The position numbers and the translations under genes are program-made. The notes beneath the pieces were generated by a model. It was not told where the DNA came from. It saw only the letters and a list, made by a program, of their open reading frames with translations, and did no database searches. Below are positions 23,801 to 33,901 of a stretch of DNA of 64,000 bases, in pieces; position 1 is the stretch's first letter, and each line of letters begins with the position of its first letter. The DNA is from Hydractinia symbiolongicarpus (Eukaryota > Cnidaria > Hydrozoa > Anthoathecata > Hydractiniidae). The stretch covers positions 13,906,001-13,970,000 of the forward strand of contig NC_079880.1 in the NCBI RefSeq assembly GCF_029227915.1, written 5' to 3'.

Positions 23801-26800
23801 CTTATTGTCATGTTTTTTTATTGTTATATAATTGACTTTTCTTCAGACTCCTCTGATGTTTTCCCCATTGGGATTAGTAAGTTTTACATGTGCAGGTGCA
23901 TAATTGATTACAATGATAAACTCGAATTTGTATAGGATGCAATTATCTTGTAACAATAGATTTATAATTGTATCAACAGGTAAATTTTTATATATGTTTT
24001 ATAATTTTTTTTGAACGATACAAAAATTTTTCGGAAAACTCTGCGTGTTATATAATGTCAAAATGAAACACAATTACTCCTGATGAAGCAGTCCAAGATA
24101 TTCTGAAGTTTTTAGATGACGAAGGTGATGAGGGTGTTGATGATTTAGATGATTTATTAGGAAATGACGTGAATTTTAAAGTCAATGCTGACATCAATGA
24201 AAGCAAGTTTTTTAGTTTTACTATAACTCTAAAACCTTTTTTTAGAATGTAATTTTTGGTGTGGAGTTAGCGGAGTCACTGGTATTACCATTTATCAAAT
24301 CTCGTTCTTCAGTGGGACTTGGTAAACCTATTACACGGAAAAGAGCTCTTGTTCTTGGACATGATTTGGAATATGAAAACACCGTTGCATTTCAACATTC
24401 AAAAATTTTGGAAACAAGAAAGCGTTGCTATGAATGTCTGAAACAAATATCTAGAAAAGATCAAAAACAAAAGAAAAACAAGTTATCCAAAAAGAAGAGT
24501 GCTTGTCAACAGTGTGGAAATGCCGTATGCATAGAGCATGTTTACTAGACCTGCAAGAGTTGCATGAACTAAACTGACAATGATTTGAGACATTTTATGT
24601 ATATATTTGTATATATTTATGTAAATATTTCAGTTAAAAAAGTAAAATTAAAATTGCATTTTTTTAAAGTAAATCTGATGACGTCATCAATTTAAAATAT
24701 GACGTCATTATAACTTTTACATCTTCTACAACCCATAAGAACCAAGTCAGGAACATATCAAATTTCGCGCCAAATCTCCAATGTGCTGACATCTGCAATA
24801 ATTTAAAAATTCTCTACTATCTCAGATATGTACTACAGCAATTATGACTCACTATCATATCATTCCAATTTTATGACATCATCACCAAAAATGCTGATGT
24901 CAAGAAATTTTTTTCACCAAATTGTTCATTAATAACTGGACAACACTTGTGGTAAGTTTTAAGTCCAACGGGCAGCAATTGCAGAAATTACACAGGGAGG
25001 GTCGAATCAGCCCCCCTAGCAGTGAGGAGCCCCTAAAAGGCCCAGCAAGAATAGGGTTAAGAGATATTCTATACTGTTACAATACTGTTATAATAAGTAG
25101 GTGTTTTTTGTTGCAAACACTTGTGCAATAACATAACCTTTTAGTGGACACATAGCTTTACACAAATAAAAAAATATGATTTAATGTTTATGAATATTAA
25201 ACATACCGTGAGAAATACAATTAGCAACACTCAAAGCAACCTTCAGCAAATCAGCAACGCAAGTTAACCATCCACTTGCATCTAACTTCAACAACCACGA
25301 CGAAGACTTGGTGTCCATACATGCTTCATATAACCGACTTATACTTTCTCCAAGAAACGAAGGACGTTCAAGATTTTGAAACGTTCTTATCCACTGAGGA
25401 TAATGTTGACTTGTTTCGAAACCACCTCCTGAAAAAAGTAGACTGTTTTTCAGATATGTCATATGGGACAAAAAAGACAAAAAAAAGTTTGTTTTCCTCA
25501 AAATATTTTGTTCAATAAATAATTTCGCCTGGAAAAATTTGTATGACAAATTAATTTTTTTTAATGTCTACATAGAAAGGCGACTCAAAAAACATTAACA
25601 GGAATTTTTAAAAATGATCAAGTTGATGAAATGATATAAGCTTGGGGCTTAAAGAAGAGAAGTTCTTAAAAGATTTTGCTCCCTTTTACAATTCTCACCT
25701 TTACTTCTTTGAGATGCGGCAACACTACTTGTTCGAGTATCTACTATTTGACCTTTGCCAGAGAATCCAGAAAGAACAAAGGACAGAAGCTTTTCATCTT
25801 CCTTACATCTTTTGTTGCTTGAGCCATAAAGTGGTTGAGAGCTGCGAAGTAATGGAACCTTACAATAAGAAAGTAAAGAGTGGCAATTAAATTAATATAA
25901 CAGTAACAGATCCTTAATTAGCTCCATACTTCTGTTTTTTACTGTGTAAACAGTAATGGAAAACATGCAGGAGTCAATCTTTTAGAGTAAATCTAATTTA
26001 ACCTGCAATGTAGCAAAAGTCTAGATAGAGGGAAAGAACAGTGCATTGTAAAATTGTTTCCCAGGACTCTTTTTTATAAGGAAGCAACACCTTATAAAGA
26101 TTAAATTCTTTTCTAAAAAACAAGGCAACTTTTAAGGAACAGCTAATCTGAAGTAAAAACTTTTATTTAGATTGGCACACAAGCCAAACTGAGCACTACC
26201 AATCTTGTAAATTGATCATGTAGATGCAACAAGAAGTAACAGTTGAGCCTGTAAAATGCAAGCAACTTTAATAACACTAATTATCCATTAACTTTGGGGA
26301 CAGACTATTCAGTTCATAAGGAACAATACATTGTTTCAGGCACTCAAAGATTTTTTTTACTTACTCAAGAAATTATCGCGCCTTAAATGGAGGGCACTTA
26401 ATCCATGTCTATATAATAATAGCCTTATTTTGTCGGTCTCCTTAAAAAAGCTGCATTGCAGCTTTTCTTTGAACCCCTGCTTGCGTAAATACTAAGATGC
26501 CCGAAATACCAATGAGGAAAATATGTATGACAGGCAAAAACCTGAGGACCAGTGAACATACAGACTTTCCACAGGCTAACAACTAGTATTACAATAATAT
26601 AAAATATACCAATAATAATAATAACAATAACAATAATACAAACCTTATTTTTGTGAATGTACGAAACCACAGGAAACCTTCCGCTCTGTCGAAACTTCGC
26701 CGATTTTTTTACTATCTCATCGTTAGCTGCAGAGGGTACTACTACAAACTTTGGGTATGACCCACAAACCTAATATATAAGTTATACATTTGAAAGTTTG

Positions 26801-29800
26801 ACAGGAATGTGTTAAGAGCTAATCATGTTACCATCACATATTTTCCTGGGAGAATGAAATATAAGCAAATACTAGCATGGAGGTCGATTAACTTTTCTAT
26901 ATGATCTATTCGGTAATGCACAACTCATACAACTCATTTTAATTGTATTGACAAAATGTCAATTTTTGACCTTATTCAGAATTCTTAATTCATGGATATA
27001 ATAAAATCTTTATGAATTTTTAATTATAAGAATGGAACAAATCTTTTAATAGGGTAATCTTGTCTATTTCTGGAAATACTAAATCAGGTTCAAATTTTTA
27101 GCATTCAAAAGAATGCAAAAATTTGAATTAATAATTCTTATTATTGGCCGTGTAAAATTTATGTTTACAGAGATTGTCAAGAATAGTATTATTAAATTAA
27201 TGAAGCCATTGAACTGCACTTAAAGTATGAGCAGGACAAGTAACTTCAGAACAAATGTAAATAACTGACATCATCTTCCCTCTATGTAACTTAGACCAAA
27301 AATGGTACCAATTTTCCAAAGCTGAGTCAACCCACCCTATTTGAAAACAGACTGGTAACTTCATGAAAAAACCCCCACAAATCACAATATCTCTGCATCA
27401 ACCATAAGAAAAATGCACATGGATATACTTTTTCTTGATCAGTGTTCTGAGGTCTATCGGATAGACGCAATAGAGATCTATAAAAAACTATTTTAGCTAT
27501 TGTATTTCCTGACGTCCTCAAAATCTCAGAATGTACTTCATTTCCCCCAATGTTTTTTTGACACATGGATATCTATGGGCCCTTTTAAGCAGGTATGTAC
27601 AATAATGATGATGAATCCTAAACCAAATCCCACACTAAAAACTAAATTTATTAACAACTAAATTTATGATAATCTCGATAATAAATATTTTTGTAGCTGT
27701 TAGTTAGCTTGCTAATATTTGATGGCAAAGCTAAATATTGCTATTAATTCTGTGAAAATAGGTTTTAAGGTATTATGTGCCAAAAATGATGTAAAACGTT
27801 GTAACATAAATACTCAAAGAAGCCAAAAAGAATTATATTTACAGAATTTTTAAATATGAAAACGCTTAAAACATACACCTTCCCAAAATTTTACTGAACT
27901 TGTTACAATTTTGTTGTGCATTAATAAAAAAACTCATTCCTTCAACATTTTTGCTTTTCCTTACTAAATCACAAAATATCTTGTATCAATCATTGGGAAA
28001 GCTTCAATTCGGTACAAAACAATAAAAGCTAGTTGCAACTATTCAGCAATCGAAATGACTTTAAACATGCTTAAATTGTCAATTTTAATTGGAAACAGTC
28101 CACATGGAGGGAGTAGACAAGACTATCGAAAAAAAACAAACTTTGAGATGCCAATAGGAAAATCATGCAGGAAAGATAAAACAAACACCTCACCTCATTG
28201 TTTATGTTGACTGCACATACTCTCCATGCCTCTGAACCATTAATAATCTTATTGCACTCTTCCTGGAGATTGAACAAGTGCCAACCATCATTTTTGATTT
28301 TAAAAGTCACATTGTTGAAAAAGAAAGGGTAATACAAGGATGCACTCTCTACAATTAAAAATTAAAGATATACTGTAATACTGGTCTTGTAAAAGTGAGT
28401 ACATTACCCATTGCAATACACAGCTAAGTGGTGTCAGCATTGAGCAAGTGTTGAGATATAAATGCTGACATGATAAAGCTCCAATTTAGGTTCATGAAAT
28501 TCAAGTTAGCAATTAAAAAATAACTAAATGTGACAATAACTAAATTAGGCCGATACAATTAAAATATCCACAAAAAAGAGTTACGAGATAGAAATTTATG
28601 ATATATAGTTTTGCATCAAATGGTCAGAGGGGCAAATTAAGATGCAGTCAAAAAACAATTACAAGTTTCATGACTCAGAATCGCTGCTATAGATATCCTA
28701 AAATATAAAAATCTTTTTATTACATTTGTAGTTCTAAAGCCAATTCCATAAGAATATATATACATACCAAAAGTGGAAAGTGCCTCTATTGATGCGGCTA
28801 CATTAAATGCATCTTCTTGTCCTGGTATTTTCATTTTTAGAGTATCAAAATCTTTACAAAATATAGTCAAAATTCCAGCTGCTCCAGACAATTTGCGCTG
28901 TAAACTTTCAATAGCCATATACAAAAGCTAAGAACAAGAAAAATTAACTTTAAAATTAAATGTAAGGAGAATCTATTATACAAATGCAAGTTGAAAGGTG
29001 GAAAGAGCCATACATAATGTGTGTAGCTTTGCGCATAGTTGAAGAGGGAGTGTTACGTTATAAGTATTATACATAAAACACTTCCATTTTTTGAGTTTTA
29101 ATAGGATCAACTCTCAAATGTTTAATGGAAAAAGGTTAACATGTGTTATTAATTCCTTCCCCCCTTACACAAATTTAATAGGGTCCAGAACATATAAATA
29201 TTGAGGTGATGATGGGTTGGACTTGACAATATAAAACTAATTTCATATAAGGCTTCCTTCTTCTAATAAGTGCCCTCTTTCTAATAAACATCCTCTTTAA
29301 ACCTGGAAATTTTAATCAGCACCTTCCTCTAATAAAACAGGCAATATCTAACAATAAGTACCAGATGAAACCTTTTGACATTTTGGACATCAATATAAAA
29401 AAAAACTTAATCCGGTATTATCAACAAGATGACAATGAGAACGTTCTAGATATATAGTGCTTTTAGGCAGGAAAAAAGTTATTTATAAGACAAATACTGT
29501 TTTTATTTTCCCTTTGAAAGATTTTCGGCATATAAGAAGACACAGATGATACACCATATTTTACGGTATATAACCGGCACATTGTATAACCCACAGCTCA
29601 GATTTTTTAGGGAGTTATAAACTAGATGCTATCAGATAGCCCGCACCTTTGCATAACCCGCATTGTGTTAAGAAAAAAATTCAGCGTTTTTTTGGCATAA
29701 AAATAAACAACATAATAATTATCATGGATTGTCTGTAACAGCGATGTACGGAACGTTCTTTTCTAATGTTTATAGAATTTCGTTATATCTCAGCAATCAC

Positions 29801-32800
29801 AGTCATCATCATCATCGTTCTCAGCTTAACGTCCGTTTTCCATGCTAGCATGGGTTGGACGGGGTATATTAATGACCCTCTTTCAATCTGATCTAGACTG
29901 TGTTAGATCTAAACTCAACTTCCTCTGTATCAAGTCTGTCCTTATAACCTCCTGAAAAGTCTTTCTCGGTCTGCCTCTGGGATTTGCCCCAGGAACTATC
30001 AAGTCTCTAATCTTTCTTGCCGAATTATCCCCCTCCATTCTTTCCAAGTGCCTCAGCCAATTCAATCTTCTTATCTGGGTAACATCTTTAATTCTATGGA
30101 TACTTAGCCTTCTTCTTACTTCATCTGAACTCTTTCTGTCTCTCAGACTGGCGTTACACATCCGCCTAACCATTCTCCTATCATTCCTTTCTAAACGGTC
30201 AAGATCTTCCTGCTTCACTGCCCATAACACTTCTTACACAGGGCTCATACAACCTACCTTTCAACTCAATTGACAAGACTCTGCTAGTCAACAAAGAAAG
30301 TAACTCTCTGAACTTTTTCCAAGCAGAACCTATCCTGCAAGTAACACTTCTTCCAACACCCCCTTCACTGCCCAACATATCACCTAAGTAATAGAAGTTC
30401 TCAACTATCTCTAACGAGCCACTGTTGTACATCATTGAAGCTGGAAATACTTCATTCTCTATACTCTCACCTTTGCAACGCTTGCATACAAACTGAATGT
30501 CGGCTCTTAACCTTCCACCAATACTACTGCACTTCTTATGTACCCAATGCTTGCAAGTCTGACGAAAAATTGAGTAACTACCAACCCCTTTCCTGCAAAC
30601 TCCACAAGGCCACTTTCCAACTACAAGGTCACACTTGGCTGCAATACTAATCATGACTTTAGACTTTGCTGTGTTCACCCTTCGCCCTTTCTCTTCTAGT
30701 CCCTTCTTCCACTTCTCAAACTTTTCAACTAATTTTTCCATCGACTCTGCTATGAGAACCAAATCATCTGCATACAATATGGACAACCTGTTCTGAACTT
30801 TATCGACAGCACTTCAAGACTAGAAAAAACAACAAAGGACTAAGTACAGAACCCTGATGTACACCAACATTTACACTAAATTCATCACTAAGTGAATCGT
30901 TAATCCTGACACGACTTCTAGCATTGCTGTACATAGACTGTACCATCGTAACTAGCCACTCATCCACACCTAATTTTATCTTAGCCCACCAAATAACTTT
31001 ATGTGGCACTGTATCAAAAGCTTTCTCTAAATCTACAAAGGCAAAATAGAGATTCTTTGTCTTTCCTAAATACTTTTCCTGAAGCTGTCTGAGTAAAAAT
31101 ATTGCATCTGTTGTGCCATGCCCTGGAACAAAACCAAATTGCATCTTATCTATATCAATTCTTTCTCTAAGTAACTTACCAATCACTTTTTCAATAACTT
31201 TCATTACTTGATCAACGAACTTCAAACCTCCATAGTTACCTTTTTCTAATGCATCACCCTTGCCTTTGAAACAATTCACGATTACACTCGACTGCCACCC
31301 ACTCGGAATAGCACCATCCTTTATAATCTGATTAGCAAGACTTGTAATAAGCTCAACTTCAATATATCCAGATGCTTTTACCATCTCTGCAACAATACCT
31401 GATACTCCTGCAGCCTTGTCAATCTTCAATTTCCTAATAGCCTCCACTACCCATTCTGTCTTGATCTGCATAGCTGGCCCTTCTTCAACATCATCATCAT
31501 ACAAATTATCCTCATCCCAATCAAACTCAGTGTTAAGCAACCTCTGATAATAATTCTTCCAAGTTACCCTTTTCTCCTCCTCTGTGCTAGCCAAAACACC
31601 TTCATCATTACGTATACACTTCTCACCTACAACATCTTGATTAGTCTTCTTCATTTGCTTTGCTATCTTGAATACCTTATCGCACTGGTCTTCCCTTCTT
31701 AACACATCTGCAAATCTGTTTCTCTCTGCTTCTGATTTTGCCTTATACACTGCTGTACGAGCATGACTCTTAGCTTCTAAGTAAATATTTTTACTACTAC
31801 CTGACTTTCACTCTTTCCAAAGTTTCCTCTTTTCCTTTATACACTGGTCAATCTTATTATTCCACCACCAGGTCTGTCTATGTCTAGCTGGTCCTTTCGT
31901 CCACCCACAGGTATCATCAAAAGCTTCTAGAAGGCAATTCTTCAAAGTAGTCCAAGTACTTTCAACATTGTCACTATCACACTGACCATTGTGGGCCAAT
32001 TGCTGAACTTTTGCACTAAATTGTCTTGCTACAATCTCTTCCTTCAGCTTCCAGACTTTACGACGGGGCCTGTGCTTTCCCTTGGCTTCTTTAACACTCT
32101 TCAAGATAATATCACAAACCAGAAACCTATGCTGGGAAACACACTCTTCCCCCGATATAACTTTCACGTCCTTCACCACTTTCTTGTCTGACTTTCTAAC
32201 CAGGAAGTAATCTATCTGTGTCTTTCAACCACCTGACTCATATGTTATCAGCCTACTCTGTCTCTTACTGAATGATGTGTTGCAAACCACCGTGTCTGTT
32301 GCCAATTCAATCTCTCCCCTTCCTTATTTCTGCTCCAAAATCCATAGCCTCCATGCACACCTCTATAACATTCAGATGACTTCCTTTATCACTATAATAT
32401 GACTATTAACATGTATAACATCTATTACTTTTTCTACCCACTTCTCTGCAACAAACATGCCAACTCCTCCATATCCATCACTATTATCAATCCAAAAAGA
32501 CCTATCTTCCACAAATCTCACTGAAGCTCCTCTCCACCTGACTTCCTGAACACAACACATATCAACAGATCTATGTTATAACATTTCAACTACTTCACCT
32601 TCAACTCTCCGAGTACCAACATTTACACTAGCCATCCTCAACCTAGTGTTATCTACCTTGTGATGTGATAGCTGGGTAACGGTCTGACGAAGCTCACACC
32701 TGACATCTGTCCTACCGTGAGCGACACCTTTACTTCTTAGAGTTCCTGCCCCGTTTATGCAGTTTGTCTGATTAATTGTTCTTACAGACATTAATAAAGA

Positions 32801-33901
32801 GTTTTGGCATTGTTTTACAGCTGAATGCCCTTCTTAGCGCCAACCGTTCACAGACCGGATTGGGTGTTTTTTTAAAGTGACAGCATCACTATGTGGCATT
32901 TCATGGGACTTCCACAATCGCCCCTTTAAACTAAGGTATGGTGGAGGACGTTCAACTCCTCTCTTGTCTCTTAAAGAGACCCTTCACCCAAAAGTGTGCA
33001 TGATAAAACGAATGGCCGCAATGAGGAGGAGATAGTAAAGATAAAAAAAAAAAATTATTATCTATACTTTAATTTTAACATTTTTCAATACTTTTAATAG
33101 GAATTAATAATTAAGTCCTGTGCACTAGGTTGTGAAATATGTGTCAATTAAACCTAAAACTGATACCTGCTATATTGCTCTATTACCAGAAGCAAATCAT
33201 TTCAATGTGCTCAATGTGATTGCAAAGATATAAATTGATTAGAATTACATTCAACACAAAAGAAAAATGATCTCCAGAATTGTGTTTCAGAGAGACCTCG
33301 TAATATTAGCACCGGCAAGCAATAAAAATTTAAAGCAATTTCACTGTGTGAAAAAAAATTAAATCATGTAGTTGAAAATTACGTAGATATAGGATCGTGC
33401 ATGCAGTTATATTAATGTATGTATTTTATCCCGTTGGTACTATTTTCTTCATTGAATGTATAAACTTTAAATTTCACAATAAATGACAGAAAATTTAAAA
33501 CTTATCACATAACACGCACCACATTATAACCCTCACCAACAGTGAGAGTCGTAAAAATCAACTTATAACCCACGGGTTATATACCTGAAAATACGGTATT
33601 ACAAATAACCTGCCATTTTTGAAATAAACAGCTGTAGGCAAGGGGTAAAATATCATTTTAGTCTATACAACTAAATAGAAGGACCGTAATATATAACTTT
33701 ACCATGAAAAACTTGAACGTATACAGGAAAAAGCTTGTACAAAGCACATACCATTAACTCATCTTTGTCAGATGTTCTGTCAGAAAATAAGATATGGTGG
33801 CTGGTCAAACAAAGAGTCCCTGTGACTTTCTTGTGACTGTGGGGCCTCCACAAAACCACGTTGTCAACTTTTGCAGTTTTTATAAGGTCTGTAAATTCCA
33901 T
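14886..33901 (-). CDS. MTMR9: myotubularin-related protein 9 (catalytically inactive), complete 12-exon gene
   Basis: Exons: 33752-33901 (ATG at 33901), 28768-28927, 28194-28348, 26644-26769, 25699-25858, 25207-25428, 22738-22840, 17318-17456, 15972-16056, 15444-15613, 15178-15311, 14886-14928 (stop). They sum to 1647 nt, 548 residues, against 549 in human MTMR9, and every junction is in phase. The protein starts MEFTDLIKT, as MTMR9 does. It has an N-terminal PH-GRAM region (residues 1 to about 110), a myotubularin phosphatase-like fold, and a C-terminal Glu/Lys-rich coiled coil (about 500-548). In active myotubularins the loop HCSDGWDRT dephosphorylates PI3P and PI(3,5)P2. Here it reads HGDRGSDIT (331-339): Cys is Gly332 and Arg is Ile338, so the enzyme is dead, as in known MTMR9. 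MTMR9 binds MTMR6, MTMR7 and MTMR8 through its coiled coil and raises their activity. The introns carry many transposons and two GPCR genes. Confidence 0.95.
15614..15971. repeat. degenerate (ACR)n-rich intron of MTMR9
   Basis: Nearly the whole 358-bp intron between MTMR9 exons 9 and 10 is made of AAC, ACA, ACG and GAC triplets on the plus strand, broken by substitutions. It is similar in kind to the tract at 1508-1735. Overlapping Val/Leu-rich open frames on the minus strand are products of the repeat. Confidence 0.75.
16057..17317. other. MTMR9 intron between exons 8 and 9, nothing recognised
   Basis: AT-rich intronic DNA. A short block at about 16815-16860 (AAATTTTCGTGAAAATTTC) belongs with the dispersed TTTCGCGAA-type words seen elsewhere. 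The open frame at 16488-16754 has no motif I recognise and is probably chance. Confidence 0.5.
17528..17920. repeat. 16-bp minisatellite, about 24 units
   Basis: Tandem units of the form GTTACTATAGCGTACT, with variants at GCGT/GTGT/ACGT/GCAT and ACT/AGT. It begins about 70 bp upstream (in transcript terms) of the MTMR9 exon 8 acceptor at 17456, inside intron 7. Units are mostly 15 or 16 bp with frequent substitutions but a constant ACTATAG core. Confidence 0.92.
18480..19225 (+). mobile_element. relic of a DDE-type transposase
   Basis: Plus-strand fragments in several frames line up with one transposase-like pattern: [23 protein letters not shown] (about 18540-18635), then [13 protein letters not shown] in another frame, then [11 protein letters not shown] near 18750-18790, then an acidic plus basic C-terminal frame at 18911-19225 ([15 protein letters not shown], later [12 protein letters not shown]). 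Transposase ORFs with [11 protein letters not shown] and LMPEVRxALxKRG motifs occur in invertebrate genomes. The superfamily name is not recalled with certainty. Stops and frame changes show that it is dead. It lies in MTMR9 intron 7, antisense to the gene. Confidence 0.5.
19587..20585 (+). CDS. intronless rhodopsin-like GPCR, subtype A, copy 1
   Basis: 332 residues with seven hydrophobic segments. TM1 (about 17-38) has Asn28. TM2 has LNLLISH, where class A receptors usually have Asp at 2.50. TM3 ends DRLVAI (Asp107-Arg108). TM4 has Trp134. TM6 has CWLP (271-274). TM7 has NPIIDPFIW (307-315). An N-terminal NNTT gives a glycosylation site. There is no Cys at the start of TM3 and the second extracellular loop is very short without Cys, so the usual disulfide is absent. 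This and the TM7 DPxI(Y/W) form recall melanocortin/S1P/cannabinoid-type receptors, but the ligand is unknown. ICL3 is long and charged (about 186-255). The gene lies inside MTMR9 intron 7 on the opposite strand. Its closest relative here is the 41040-41942 gene. Confidence 0.88.
   Translation: MATNNTTLPYKWPAHVFTVEASIIITINGVLVVFIVSRKILRSNPSTIFFLNLLISHVAEGVAAMWVEHKLSRNNKRLDEKGEKTLINVFTTNLVLGCLNYIPYAADRLVAIRWPLFYRTLTKKKAMLICIQPWLFSLFFLLTLQLFNFPKETGDVITIILVAIMSLQLIISNTIIYRVVLKHVKEIKKTTVGIDNTVYESHDTSLENIHSIQAERDITKLDDKPNMDITKHNAEIRYIKNTKKTQHEKIEKRRLRSAYICSGIVASYIVCWLPHMIHDIIKMSIKGTLQYTGSTWSNITLVIAFANPIIDPFIWISLNRKIKKEMKSTLKL
21320..22386 (+). pseudogene. rhodopsin-like GPCR, subtype B, copy 1, with a 1-bp frameshift
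   Basis: The first frame (21320 to about 21475) encodes the N terminus and TM1 to early TM2. The remainder (to the stop at 22386) continues in the next frame. The intact paralogue at 37814-38806 has one more T at the matching place (AATTTAC against AATTAC, near 21475), so a single-base deletion after IVLIN explains the break. Beyond it the protein is complete: ERVSAIRWP at TM3 (Glu in place of Asp of DRY), CWFP in TM6 and NPIIDPLVW in TM7. The rest is open with no further stop, so the lesion is recent, or is a sequencing or assembly error. It lies in MTMR9 intron 7, 734 bp after subtype A copy 1. Confidence 0.8.
23330..23465. repeat. short dispersed element with TCTG run and CCCG hairpin
   Basis: Contains ATACGTATGTCTGTCTGTCTGTCACG and, near its end, GGGTGAACCCGTGG followed by TTTCGGGCTAACGACTAGT. 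The layout looks like a short non-autonomous element, and the text abuts the piggyBac target site. The family is not assigned. Confidence 0.4.
23470..25056 (+). mobile_element. piggyBac-family element with internal deletion
   Basis: Bounded by TTAA at 23466-23469 and 25057-25060, the piggyBac target duplication. Ends start CCCTATT (left) and finish AATAGGG (right), so they are inverted. A second inverted block, GGGGGGCTGATTC, lies inside each end (about 23500-23520 and 24997-25016). Inside, 24073-24250 encodes an acidic N-terminal stretch ([19 protein letters not shown]). The frame at 24249-24548 encodes a piggyBac C-terminal end: ...RKRALVLG..., then a Cys-rich finger with CYEC, CQQC and CIEH. 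The DDE catalytic core between these is missing, so it is non-autonomous. A G-run of about 20 bases lies near 23480-23505. Location is MTMR9 intron 6. Confidence 0.88.
24249..24548 (+). pseudogene. piggyBac transposase C-terminal remnant with zinc-finger tail
   Basis: About 100 codons to a stop, beginning [15 protein letters not shown]. It ends in a Cys/His cluster (CYEC, then CQQC, then CIEHVY) typical of the cysteine-rich domain that lets piggyBac transposases bind transposon ends. No DDD core is present. It belongs to the 23470-25056 element. Confidence 0.75.
29553..33598. mobile_element. MITE-like element split by the LINE
   Basis: The left end CCATATTTTACGGTATATAACC (29553-29574) and the reverse complement of 33571-33598 (CCGTATTTTCAGGTATATAACC) match at about 19 of 22 positions. 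ATAACCCAC/ATAACCCGC words follow inside the left end. A LINE fills most of the interval (about 29800-33040), so I infer the LINE landed inside a smaller terminal-inverted-repeat element. The pairing could instead be two separate solo copies in opposite orientation. Confidence 0.5.
29800..33040 (-). mobile_element. non-LTR retrotransposon (endonuclease plus reverse transcriptase), broken
   Basis: Minus-strand coding pieces in order: endonuclease start ([10 protein letters not shown], near 32640), endonuclease motif QEVRWRG (about 32520-32540), endonuclease end to linker (31808-32179), reverse transcriptase (30800-31750, with [23 protein letters not shown] and [12 protein letters not shown]), catalytic YADD (30763-30774), a Cys/His finger (30475-30606), and a C-terminal [12 protein letters not shown] / [10 protein letters not shown] domain (29883-30230). 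The 3' end is a GAT-type short tail at about 29800-29815 on the minus strand. Frameshifts just before YADD and several stops show that it is inactive. Clade not decided. It sits in MTMR9 intron 1, in the same orientation as the gene. Confidence 0.88.
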
